Assembly: GCA_963807005.1 (NCBI GenBank)
Contig: CAWDZK010000001.1
Coordinates: forward strand, 496,001 to 560,000
Direction of reading: 5' to 3'
DNA: 64,000 nucleotides
From: CAWDZK01 sp963807005
GTDB lineage: Bacteria > Actinomycetota > Actinomycetes > JACCUZ01
This document shows positions 15,810 through 23,299 of the stretch, piece by piece (the stretch's first letter is position 1; every line of letters starts with the position of its first letter). Under the pieces are notes generated by a model. It saw only the letters and a program-made list of their open reading frames with translations. It had not been told where the DNA came from and searched no databases. A program made the position numbers and the translations under genes.

Positions 15810-17452
15810 TCCGGCCGGACGTCTCGCGCCCTCTGGCGCACCGGGACTTCCGCCTCCTCCTGGCCGCCTTCGCCACCTCCCGGGCCGGTGACTTCCTGTA
15901 CACGATCGGCCTGGTCGTCTACGTGCTGGACACCACCGGCTCCAGCGCCTGGGTGTCGGCCACCGTGATCGTGCGAGTGGTCCCGCTGGTTCTCGGCGGG
16001 TCGTTGGCCGGTCTGCTCGCCGACCGGGTCGACCGGCGCTGGCTGATGGTGCTCTGCGATGTCGCGCGTGCCGCGCTCATGCTGGCGCTCGCCGCCGTGG
16101 CGGCCCTGGGTGGCTCCGTCGTGCTCGTCGTGGTGCTGGTCGGGTTCGCGACCTTCCTGGGCATGCCGTACTCGCCGGCCTTCTACGCCTCACTTCCACG
16201 GCTGGTGCCCGAGCGCGAACTGGCGTCGGCCAACTCGCTGGTGTCCACGGTGGAGTACCTGAGCCTGGTGGTGGGTCCCGGGATCGGCGGCCTGCTGGTC
16301 GCCACGGCCGGGCCGGACTGGGCCTTCGTCGTGAACGCCGCGACCTTCCTGGTCTCTGCCGTGTTCGTCCTGGTGTCCACCGTGCCGCCGCCCGAGCGGA
16401 CGGAGGACGACGCCGCCGACGTGGGAGTGGTCGCCGGCGTCCGCCTCGGCTTCCAGACCCTTCTCGGCGACCGGGTCCTCGCCACGCTGTCGGTCAGCCT
16501 GCTGGCCATCACACTGATCTACGGGTTCGAGCTGGTCTACCTGGTGATCGTCGCCCGGGACCTGCTCGGGATGGGCGCCTCCGGGGTCGGCTACCTCGAC
16601 GCCGCAGTCGGTGTCGGGGGGCTGCTCGGTGCGGTCGTCGCGCCGCGGCTGGCCCGGTCCCGGCGGCCGCGGGCGGTGATCGCGGCGGTGGTGCTCTTCA
16701 ACGCCGCACCGATGGCGGCCCTCGCGGTGCTGCGGTCGCCCTGGTTGGCTCTGGTGGTTCTCGCGGTCGAGGGTGTGGCGTCTCTGGTGCTCGACGTCGT
16801 GTCGACCACGATCATGCAGCGGGTCGTGCCCGGCACCCGGCTGGCACGGGTCGAGGGGCTGCTCTCGTCCCTGTCGATGGCGACGCTGCTCCTCGGCAGC
16901 GCGCTGGCCCCGGCCCTGCTGGGGTTGCTGGGGCTGCAGGCGAGCCTGGTGGTGGCGGCAGCCGTACCGGCGGCGGTGACCCTGGCCATGCTGGCGCGGG
17001 TCGGGGGGCTGGACCAGGCGTCCACCGAGCGGCTCGTCGAGCTCGAGCCGAGGCTGGACCTGCTGGGGGACCTGGACCTGTTCGCCGGCGCCGACCCTGC
17101 CGTGATGGAGCGGCTTGCCGGCGCTCTGGAGCCGGTGCGCTTCACGGCGGGAGCGCTGCTGCTGCGCGAGGGTGATCCCGCTGAGGACCTGTTCGTCCTC
17201 GCCACGGGCAGCATCGATGTCTGGTCCGGTGAGCGGCCGGTCCGCCCGCGCCGGATCGACGCGCCGGACTACGTGGGCGAGATCGGCCTCCTGCAGCACC
17301 GCGCCCGCACCGCGACGGTGCAGGCCGTCAGCGACGTCGAGGCGTACCGCCTGCCGGGGTCGGAGTTCCTGGCCGCCGTCGGTGTCGCCGGCGGGCCGTC
17401 CCGCGCGCTCGAGGGCCGGATCGCCGAGCGGCTGACTGCCACGCTCGGCTGA
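15806..17452 (+). CDS. MFS transporter with C-terminal cyclic-nucleotide-binding domain
   Basis: A 548-residue fusion. Residues about 10-400 form a 12-helix major facilitator resembling macrolide-type exporters (HRDFRLLLAAFATSRAGDFLYTIGLVVYVLD; GLLADRVDRRWLM is the loop 2-3 motif). Residues about 413-535 are a cNMP domain (LLLREGDPAEDLFVLATGSIDVW, then YVGEIGLLQHRARTATVQA) with the conserved GE and R-T/A of ligand-binding cassettes. The domain presumably gates transport from the cytoplasm. It overlaps the Crp gene by 4 bp. The transported substrate is unknown. Confidence 0.85.
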   Translation: MIRPDVSRPLAHRDFRLLLAAFATSRAGDFLYTIGLVVYVLDTTGSSAWVSATVIVRVVPLVLGGSLAGLLADRVDRRWLMVLCDVARAALMLALAAVAALGGSVVLVVVLVGFATFLGMPYSPAFYASLPRLVPERELASANSLVSTVEYLSLVVGPGIGGLLVATAGPDWAFVVNAATFLVSAVFVLVSTVPPPERTEDDAADVGVVAGVRLGFQTLLGDRVLATLSVSLLAITLIYGFELVYLVIVARDLLGMGASGVGYLDAAVGVGGLLGAVVAPRLARSRRPRAVIAAVVLFNAAPMAALAVLRSPWLALVVLAVEGVASLVLDVVSTTIMQRVVPGTRLARVEGLLSSLSMATLLLGSALAPALLGLLGLQASLVVAAAVPAAVTLAMLARVGGLDQASTERLVELEPRLDLLGDLDLFAGADPAVMERLAGALEPVRFTAGALLLREGDPAEDLFVLATGSIDVWSGERPVRPRRIDAPDYVGEIGLLQHRARTATVQAVSDVEAYRLPGSEFLAAVGVAGGPSRALEGRIAERLTATLG

Positions 17453-17490
17453 TCCGGCCCCACCCCTCCGGGCGGCTCCTCGGCTGAGTC

Positions 17491-18054
17491 CTAGAGCTGC
17501 ATCTTGTGGCCCTCGACGTCGTCGTCGTCGGCCTTGGGGAGCTTCATCTTGTGGCCCTCGACGTCGTCGTCGGCCTTGGGGAGCTTCATCTTGTGGCCCT
17601 CGACGTCGTCGTCGGCCTTGGGGAGCTTCGCCTTGTGGCCCTCGACGTCCATGTCGTCGGCCTTGGGGAGCTTCGCCTTGTGGCCCTCGACGTCCATGTC
17701 GTCGGCCTTGGGGAGCTTCGCCTTGTGGCCCTCGACGTCGTCGTCGGCCTTGGGGAGCTTCGCCTTGTGGCCCTCGACGTCGTCGTCGGCCTTGGGGAGC
17801 TTCATCTTGTGGCCCTCGACGTCGTCGTCGGCCTTGGGGAGCTTCATCTTGTGGCCCTCGACGTCGTCGTCGGCCTTCGGCAGCTTCATCTTGTGGCCCT
17901 CGACGTCGTCGTCGGCCTTCGGCAGCTTCATCTTGTGGCCCTCGACGTCGCTGCCTTCCTCCGCCTTGGGCAGCTTCATCTTGTGGCCCTCGACGTCGTC
18001 GTCAGACGGGATGTTCTTGCGGAGGTCGTCCCGGCCGTCCTGGATCCCTGACAT
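17491..18054 (-). CDS. Tandem-repeat DVEGHK protein, function unknown
   Basis: A 187-residue protein made of a 19-residue leader (MSGIQDGRDDLRKNIPSDD) and 12 tandem units. The consensus is DVEGHK(M/A)KLPKADD: 14 residues, with 15- and 16-residue variants, and the last unit cut to DVEGHKMQL. DVEGHK is invariant in all 12. Position 7 is Met in units 1-5 and 10-12 and Ala in units 6-9. There is no Cys, no aromatic residue and no membrane segment; it is highly charged and probably disordered or a metal-binding Asp/His array. AGAGGAG lies about 7 nt before ATG 18054. It diverges from a GAF-subtilase pair. It could be a multi-copy peptide precursor or a stress protein; neither is shown. Confidence 0.85.
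   Translation of the reverse strand: MSGIQDGRDDLRKNIPSDDDVEGHKMKLPKAEEGSDVEGHKMKLPKADDDVEGHKMKLPKADDDVEGHKMKLPKADDDVEGHKMKLPKADDDVEGHKAKLPKADDDVEGHKAKLPKADDMDVEGHKAKLPKADDMDVEGHKAKLPKADDDVEGHKMKLPKADDDVEGHKMKLPKADDDDVEGHKMQL
17494..17997 (-). repeat. 42-bp tandem coding repeats, 12 units
   Basis: Units are near-identical at DNA level, mostly 42 bp, with two 45-bp forms carrying an extra codon (GAC-ATG) and one with an extra Asp. Units near the N-terminus use CTGCCG for Leu-Pro, the later ones CTCCCC, so copies fall into blocks consistent with recent duplication or gene conversion. All changes keep the frame. Confidence 0.95.
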
Positions 18055-18121
18055 GTGGTGCTCCTCTCACGGATGCGGTGCGTGCGCGTAGTACGAGGAT
18101 GCGGCCGGCGGCCCACGGGGT

Positions 18122-18150
18122 CTGTCGGTTGCCCGACAGTATGTCTGTCG
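18122..18150. promoter_or_regulatory. Inverted repeat in the divergent region, putative operator
   Basis: CTGTCGG (18122-18128), a 4-nt loop and CCGACAG (18133-18139) form a perfect 7-bp inverted repeat; CTGTCG recurs at 18145-18150. The element lies between the repeat-protein start (18054, minus) and the GAF gene start (18249, plus), where a shared regulator could bind. Confidence 0.4.
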
Positions 18151-18248
18151 TGCTGGCCTCACAACGGGTGCTTTCGGGCACAAGTGGCGCTCGGCCGAAG
18201 CGGGGCCCTAGGTTTCCCGCACCGGAGCAGGTGAGGGGAGACCGCCGC

Positions 18249-18989
18249 ATGGGCGAGGAACGAGACGTGATCGGGCAGCTCGCACGGCTCGCAGCCGCGG
18301 TGGGGCCGGCGCTGGCGCCGATCGACCACGAGGACCAGCTGACCGAGATGGCCGAGGCGGCCCGGGCCGTCTTCGGCGCCCAGGCCTGCTCGATCGCCCT
18401 GCTCGACGAGGACGAGGTCAGCCTCGTCTTCACCGCGGCCAGCGGTGCCGGAGCGGAGGCGGTGATCGGCCTGAAGGTGCCGGTGGGGGTCGGGATCGCC
18501 GGGTGGGTGGTCGGCTCGGGCCAGTCGATCGAGGTCAACGAGGTGGCCCGGGACCCTCGGTTCGCCCGTGACGTCGCCGAGCGCACCGGCTACCTGCCGC
18601 AGGCGATCCTGGCGGCGCCGCTGGAGACCGACGACCGGGTCCTCGGCGTGGTGGAGGTCCTCGACCGGGACGCCGACCGGCCCGGGAGCGACCGCGACCT
18701 CGTGCTGCTCGACTTCTTCGCCCGGCACGCGGCGGTGGCCGTGGAGTCGGCGCGGCTGTTCGGTGACATGGGGCGGCTGCTGCTCACGTCCCTGGCCGGT
18801 GTCGACGAGCAGGGCGACCTGCAGCTAGAGCTGCAGGCCGCGGCTCGGAAGCTGGAGGTGGACACCGACCTCGCCGACCTGGCCGCCCTGTTCGGCGAGC
18901 TCGGCCGGGCGGGAGCCGCCGAGCGCCGGCTGGCCGTCCGGGTGATGACGCACGTGCTGGCCTACGCCGACCAGAAGCCGCCGGCCTGA
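18249..18989 (+). CDS. GAF-domain sensory protein
   Basis: A 246-residue cytoplasmic protein. A GAF domain spans about residues 22-170 (FGAQACSIALLDEDEVSLVFTAASG, VGVGIAGWVVGSGQSIEVNEVARDPRF, AILAAPLETDDRVLGVVEVLDR, FFARHAAVAVESARLF). About 70 helical residues follow with no output domain. It is therefore likely a sensor or adaptor acting through a partner. ATG 18249 has GGTGAGGGGAG at 18230-18240. The TGATG overlap at 18987-18991 couples it to the subtilase, suggesting it controls or scaffolds that protease. Confidence 0.82.
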   Translation: MGEERDVIGQLARLAAAVGPALAPIDHEDQLTEMAEAARAVFGAQACSIALLDEDEVSLVFTAASGAGAEAVIGLKVPVGVGIAGWVVGSGQSIEVNEVARDPRFARDVAERTGYLPQAILAAPLETDDRVLGVVEVLDRDADRPGSDRDLVLLDFFARHAAVAVESARLFGDMGRLLLTSLAGVDEQGDLQLELQAAARKLEVDTDLADLAALFGELGRAGAAERRLAVRVMTHVLAYADQKPPA

Positions 18990-19819
18990 TGTCGCTCCCC
19001 GCCTGGTCCTGGCAGTTCTCCGCCGGCCACCTGCCTCCGGTCGTCCCGCTGCCGCTGGAGACGCCGATGACCCGCGAGTGGGCTTTCGGCGGCGCGACCG
19101 GTGCGGGAGTACGGGTCGCGGTCATCGACAGCGGCATCGACGAGTCGCACCCCGCCGTCGGCCGGATCGCGGGCGCAGTGGCGGTCGAGATGGACGCCGA
19201 CACCGGTGCCATCCGCTACGTCGACGGAGCGCACGAGGACCTCTACGGCCACGGCACCGCCTGCGCCGGCCTGATCCGGCGAGCCGCCCCCGACTGCGAG
19301 CTCTACAGCGTCCGGGTGCTCGGCTCGAAGCTCAGCGGGCGCGGTCAGGTGTTCGCGGCCGGCCTCCAGTGGGCCATCGACAACGGCATGCAGGTCGCGA
19401 ACCTCAGCCTGAGCAGCCGCCGGGCCGCGCACTTCGCGATGTTCCACCGGCTGGCGGACGCCGCGTACTTCGCCAACCTGTCCCTCGTGTGCGCCGTGAA
19501 CAACGTCCCCGCGCCCAGCTACCCGTCGCAGTACGCCTCGGTGCTCTCCGTCGCTGCGCGGTCCGGGGACGACCCGTTCGACTTCGACTACAACCCCAGG
19601 CCCCCGGTCGAGTTCGGCGCACCTGGGGTAGACCTCGAGGTGCCCTGGACCAAGGGCCGGACCATCCGGGCCACGGGCAACAGCTTCGCCTGCCCGCACA
19701 TCTCCGGGCTGGTGGCCCGTCTGCTGTCGAAGCACCCCGGGCTGACGCCGTTCCAGGTCAAGACCGTCCTGCACGCGGTGGCGTCGAACACCCTGCCGCC
19801 CGGCGAGCCGAACGCCTGA
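18989..19819 (+). CDS. Subtilisin-like serine peptidase (S8), cytoplasmic
   Basis: A 276-residue S8 peptidase with an intact catalytic triad: Asp47 (VAVIDSGIDESHP), His88 (YGHGTACAG) and Ser232 (GNSFACPHISG). The oxyanion Asn lies in VCAVNNVPAP. There is no signal peptide, no propeptide of normal size and no tail, so it should be a compact intracellular protease. Translation is coupled to the GAF gene by a 1-bp overlap. Its position next to a divergent multi-repeat protein makes that protein a candidate substrate, by inference only. Confidence 0.9.
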   Translation: MSLPAWSWQFSAGHLPPVVPLPLETPMTREWAFGGATGAGVRVAVIDSGIDESHPAVGRIAGAVAVEMDADTGAIRYVDGAHEDLYGHGTACAGLIRRAAPDCELYSVRVLGSKLSGRGQVFAAGLQWAIDNGMQVANLSLSSRRAAHFAMFHRLADAAYFANLSLVCAVNNVPAPSYPSQYASVLSVAARSGDDPFDFDYNPRPPVEFGAPGVDLEVPWTKGRTIRATGNSFACPHISGLVARLLSKHPGLTPFQVKTVLHAVASNTLPPGEPNA

Positions 19820-19877
19820 CCGTGGCGGGAACCCGGCCCGACCCGGCCGAGGCAGTCAGTCAGTCAAACAGTGGCGG

Positions 19878-21506
19878 TCAGGCGGAGACGGTCCGGGCGA
19901 GCCCGGGGGCGCCGTCCGTGGCGAGGTCTGCGGTGACCAGGTCGGCGTCCCCGCGCTTGGCGCGGTACAGCGCGGCGTCGGCGGCCCGGTAGAGGGAGGT
20001 CGCCTCCCAGGACGCACCCGGGGCCGACAGCGCCAGCCCACTGCTGGCGGTGACGACCAGTCCGGGCGCGACGTGCTCCCAGTCGTCCGCCTCGATGTTG
20101 GCGAGCAGGTCACGGGCACGCTGCTCGGCGCTCGCCCGGGTGAGGTCGGCGCCGCTGAGCAGCACTGCGAACTCGTCGCCGCCGTGCCGGACGGCCAGGT
20201 CATCGGGCCGTACGGCCACGAGCAGCAGCTGACCGACCCGACGGAGCACCTTGTCGCCGACATCGTGCCCGTAGCGGTCGTTCACCAGCTTGAACCCGTC
20301 GATGTCGAGCAGCAGCAGGGCGGTGGCCCACTCGCCGGTGCCGGCCGGACGTTGCCCGAGCCAGGCGTCGAAGGCGCGGCGGTTGTGCAAGCCGGTCAGG
20401 GCGTCGGTGTTGGCGGCCTGCACCAGCCGGTCGTGCTCGCCGGCGCGGCGCTCGGCGCCGATCTGGGCCCGGGCGGACACCAGCACGGCCTGCCGAGACT
20501 GCCAGCGCAGCCGGCCCAGCAGCGCGGCGTGGGCGGTCTGGGCCCGCAGGGCCTGCGACGACTGGGCGCCGGTGAGCACCTGGGCCCGGACCCAGGAGGG
20601 GAAGCTGTGCGACCCGGTGGAGGCCGACCCGAGCTCGGAAAGCCGCGAGCACGCGCGGGCGGCTCCGCGGCGGTCCCCGTCGCGCCACAGCGCAACGGCG
20701 AAGGCGGCGTCGAGCAGCGGCAGCGTCTCGACGTCCCCGGCCGCCACGAGGGCCTGACGGCAGGTCTCGACGTCCGGTCGCAGCGCCCCAGGCCGTGTCC
20801 CGCCGAGAAGAGCTGCGACGAGGCTCAGCGCCTCGACGTCGCGGCGCCAGAGCGGCGGCAGGTCCAGCCCGAGGGCCTGCGGCACGGCCGCCTCGGCCTG
20901 CGCCAGCCGCTGGGCGCACTGCTCGTCGTCGCCGTTCTCCAGCAGCGCCACCGCCCACTCCACCCGCGTCAGCACCCGGTTGACGGCGATCGCCGTCGCC
21001 ATCGCGGGCACCTCGCAGTCGGCGCCGAGCCGGTGCGCCCGCCCGTACAGGTCGTCGACGAGCTCCCAGAGACGCAGGGTGTTGAAGGCGCCGGCGGCCA
21101 CCACGTACCCGGTGCACCGGTCCAGCGGAGGCTGCGTCGCGTCGTCCAGCAGGGCCACCGCCCGGCTGGCGTCGGCCATCAGGCTCATGCTGTCCGACGC
21201 GGTCCCGGACGCAAGGCCGCGCAGCCCGAGCGTCACCGCATGCAGCGCGGTCAGGCCGGCGACCTCGGCCCGGCGGCACAGCGGCGTGATGTCGTCCGGG
21301 TGGATGCTCCGGCCGGGGGCGACGAGATCGTGGACCACGCGGGCCGCGTCGACGATGATGCCGACCTCGGTCCACCCCTGCCGCCTGGCGGCTGCGGCCG
21401 CCGCGGGGAGCTCCCTCAGCGCCTCGTCCCGCCGACCACTCTGGACCGCCTCGAACAAGGCGTAGGCGGCGTAGTAGGCGTCCCGGCGCGGGTCGACGGT
21501 TGGCAC
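19878..21506 (-). CDS. Diguanylate cyclase (GGDEF) with helical-repeat N-terminus
   Basis: A 542-residue protein. The first 350 or so residues are helical and TPR-like with no membrane segment. The GGDEF domain (about 370-520) has NTDALTGLHNRRAFD, LLLLDIDGFKLVNDRYGH and the active-site HGGDEF. The inhibitory I-site RPDD sits five residues upstream, so the enzyme should make c-di-GMP and be product-inhibited. GTG 21506 is preferred because GGGAGG lies just upstream, over GTG 21533. It is a single gene, 111 bp from the next start. Confidence 0.9.
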   Translation of the reverse strand: MPTVDPRRDAYYAAYALFEAVQSGRRDEALRELPAAAAAARRQGWTEVGIIVDAARVVHDLVAPGRSIHPDDITPLCRRAEVAGLTALHAVTLGLRGLASGTASDSMSLMADASRAVALLDDATQPPLDRCTGYVVAAGAFNTLRLWELVDDLYGRAHRLGADCEVPAMATAIAVNRVLTRVEWAVALLENGDDEQCAQRLAQAEAAVPQALGLDLPPLWRRDVEALSLVAALLGGTRPGALRPDVETCRQALVAAGDVETLPLLDAAFAVALWRDGDRRGAARACSRLSELGSASTGSHSFPSWVRAQVLTGAQSSQALRAQTAHAALLGRLRWQSRQAVLVSARAQIGAERRAGEHDRLVQAANTDALTGLHNRRAFDAWLGQRPAGTGEWATALLLLDIDGFKLVNDRYGHDVGDKVLRRVGQLLLVAVRPDDLAVRHGGDEFAVLLSGADLTRASAEQRARDLLANIEADDWEHVAPGLVVTASSGLALSAPGASWEATSLYRAADAALYRAKRGDADLVTADLATDGAPGLARTVSA

Positions 21507-21617
21507 TCCGCCTCCCTGACTCGTCCGGCCCACGGCACCGCGCCTCCTGCGAGTGCCTCGCTCCGAGGAGCATCGACCCGTCCCGAGTGGAACTTGACCG
21601 AGGTGGCGCCTGGGACG

Positions 21618-21926
21618 TCAGGAGGAGCCGTGGTCCGTTCCGGCGCCGGAGAGCACCTGGTCGATCCGGGCGGCGAGCTCGACGTCCTTCGCGGTCACGC
21701 CGTCCTCGCTGTGCGTCCAGAGCCGGAACGTGAGGGCGGCGGGTTCCCGTGTCACGTCGGGATGGTGGTTGACCGCGTCGGCGACGGTCGCGACGGCGTC
21801 CACGAGGGCATCCTGGCTGTCCGCCGGGACGTCCAGGCGGCGGGTCAGCGCCTCACCGTCGTACGCCCAGCCGGGCAGCGACTCGAGCGCGGCGTCGATC
21901 TGGCTCCGGTCGAGGACGTCAACCAT
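21618..21926 (-). CDS. Pterin-4a-carbinolamine dehydratase
   Basis: A 102-residue enzyme of the PCD/DCoH family, which dehydrates 4a-hydroxytetrahydropterin. The signature residues are present: VADAVNHHPDV (active-site His pair), LTFRLWTHSEDGVTAKDVELA. Length is standard. In bacteria without aromatic amino acid hydroxylases it may serve molybdopterin or other pterin metabolism. It lies 24 bp upstream-end of the sdhB stop but on the same strand after it. Confidence 0.92.
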   Translation of the reverse strand: MVDVLDRSQIDAALESLPGWAYDGEALTRRLDVPADSQDALVDAVATVADAVNHHPDVTREPAALTFRLWTHSEDGVTAKDVELAARIDQVLSGAGTDHGSS

Positions 21927-21949
21927 GGTTCAGTGCCTTCCTGCAGGTG

Positions 21950-23299
21950 TCACGAGGTCGTGACGTTCATCTCCTGCAGGTTCGCGCGCACACCTTCCAG
22001 GCGTGGGTTGCCGGGCCAGAGCTGCTCGGCCTCCGCCATCGCCGAGGCCGCCTCCTCCGCCTCACCCAGCCCGGCCAGGGCCTCCGCCAGCGTGACGAGG
22101 TCGTCGGCCCGGGTGTACTGGTCGCGGTCCCAGGCGATCGCCTCCCGAGCGTGTTCGACGGTCTCGGAGAGCCGGCCGTGAATGAGATGGTGCAGCGCGT
22201 GGGCGCCGGACAGCACGGTGCCGGTGCTCGCGGCGCGCTGCGCCGACTGGAGCGTCACTGCCACCTCGTCCTCGACCTGGTCCAGCGCGAGCTGGTTGGA
22301 CTCGACCGCGCAGAGCAGTGCCCAGACGTGGGCGGACAGGGCGTCCAGCCGCGCGGTGCGGCCCCGACCGGCGTGCCGCACCCAGGTGCGGGTGACCTCG
22401 GCCGAGTCGGCGAACCTTCCCTGCGCCGTCAGCGACCTCGCAAGAGTTCGGAGCGCCGCGAGGTCGGAGGGCTTGTCGCGCAGTCGCTCCCGGGCCTGCG
22501 TCTCGGCCGCCGACGTGTCGCCCTGGGACAGGCTGCGGTTGGCGGCCAACGCCGTACGGCGCGGGATCTTGGAGCCGAGCCAGATCAGCGGGTCGTACTG
22601 GGTGTCGACGACGCGTTCCTTCATCGGGATGATGGCGTTGTCGGTGATCTTGATGTGCTCGGGGCAGACCTCCGTGCAGCACTTGGTGATGTTGCACATG
22701 CCCAGCCCGTGCTGCTCCTGCGCCTCGCGCTTGCGGTCCATGCTGTCCAGCGGGTGCATGTCGAGCTCGGCGAGGCGGATGAAGAACCTGGGGCCTGCGA
22801 AGGCCTCCTTGTTCTCCTCGTGGTCACGGACGACGTGGCAGGTGTCCTGGCACAGGAAGCACTCGATGCACTTGCGGAACTCCTGGCTGCGCTCGACGTC
22901 GACCTGCTGCATGCGGTACTCGCCGGGAGCCAGGTCGGCGGGCGGCGCGAACGCCGGGACCTCGCGGGCCTTCTGGTAGTTGAAGGAGACGTCGGTGACG
23001 AGGTCCTTGACGACGGGGAACGCGCGGAGCGGGGTGACGGTGATGACCTCGCCCTCGGTGAACGTGCTCATCCGGGTCATGCACATCAGTCGCGGGCGGC
23101 CGTTCACCTCGGCGCTGCACGACCCGCACTTGCCTGCCTTGCAGTTCCAGCGGACGGCGAGGTCGGGCGCCTGGGTGGCCTGCAGCCGATGGATGATGTC
23201 GAGGATCACCTCGCCCTCCTTGACCTCGACGGTGAAGTCCTCGAGGTCGCCGTCGCTGTCGTCGCCCCGCCACACGCGGAAACGGGCGTTGTACCCCAT
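21950..23299 (-). CDS. sdhB: Succinate dehydrogenase iron-sulfur subunit with C-terminal TPR-like extension
   Basis: A 449-residue protein; normal SdhB is about 250. Residues 1-110 hold the plant-type [2Fe-2S] domain (Cys53, 58, 61, 73 in WNCKAGKCGSC...LMC). Residues 130-250 hold the cysteine sets for [4Fe-4S] and [3Fe-4S] (C144IECFLCQDTC; C202NITKCCTEVC). From about residue 255 a further 195 residues form helical, TPR-like repeats (AETQARERLRDKPSDLAALR, DLVTLAEALAGLGEAEEAAS) with no stop between. The ATG overlaps the sdhA stop by 1 bp. It transfers electrons from SdhA to the anchor; the tail may mediate assembly. Confidence 0.93.
   Translation of the reverse strand: MGYNARFRVWRGDDSDGDLEDFTVEVKEGEVILDIIHRLQATQAPDLAVRWNCKAGKCGSCSAEVNGRPRLMCMTRMSTFTEGEVITVTPLRAFPVVKDLVTDVSFNYQKAREVPAFAPPADLAPGEYRMQQVDVERSQEFRKCIECFLCQDTCHVVRDHEENKEAFAGPRFFIRLAELDMHPLDSMDRKREAQEQHGLGMCNITKCCTEVCPEHIKITDNAIIPMKERVVDTQYDPLIWLGSKIPRRTALAANRSLSQGDTSAAETQARERLRDKPSDLAALRTLARSLTAQGRFADSAEVTRTWVRHAGRGRTARLDALSAHVWALLCAVESNQLALDQVEDEVAVTLQSAQRAASTGTVLSGAHALHHLIHGRLSETVEHAREAIAWDRDQYTRADDLVTLAEALAGLGEAEEAASAMAEAEQLWPGNPRLEGVRANLQEMNVTTS

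Noticed and set aside
14285..15841. A 518-codon minus-strand frame
   Set aside because: It is antisense to the ABM and Crp genes, both of which have clear domains and starts.
17494..17997. Tandem 42-bp repeats that could be read as a CRISPR array or satellite
   Set aside because: There are no unique spacers, the units are contiguous, and all length changes are multiples of three. This is a coding repeat.
17491..18054. Repeat protein as a lanthipeptide or graspetide precursor
   Set aside because: The repeats have no Cys, Ser or Thr, and no ATP-grasp, LanB/LanC-like or radical SAM gene is nearby. It is kept only as a protein of unknown function.
17504..18091. Long open frames on the plus strand across the repeats
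   Set aside because: They are the antisense of the repeat gene and stay open only because the 42-bp unit lacks stops. They have no ribosome site, and the minus frame has a strong one.
20073..22181. A 702-codon plus-strand frame
   Set aside because: It is antisense to the GGDEF and pterin dehydratase genes, with composition typical of a shadow frame and no domain.
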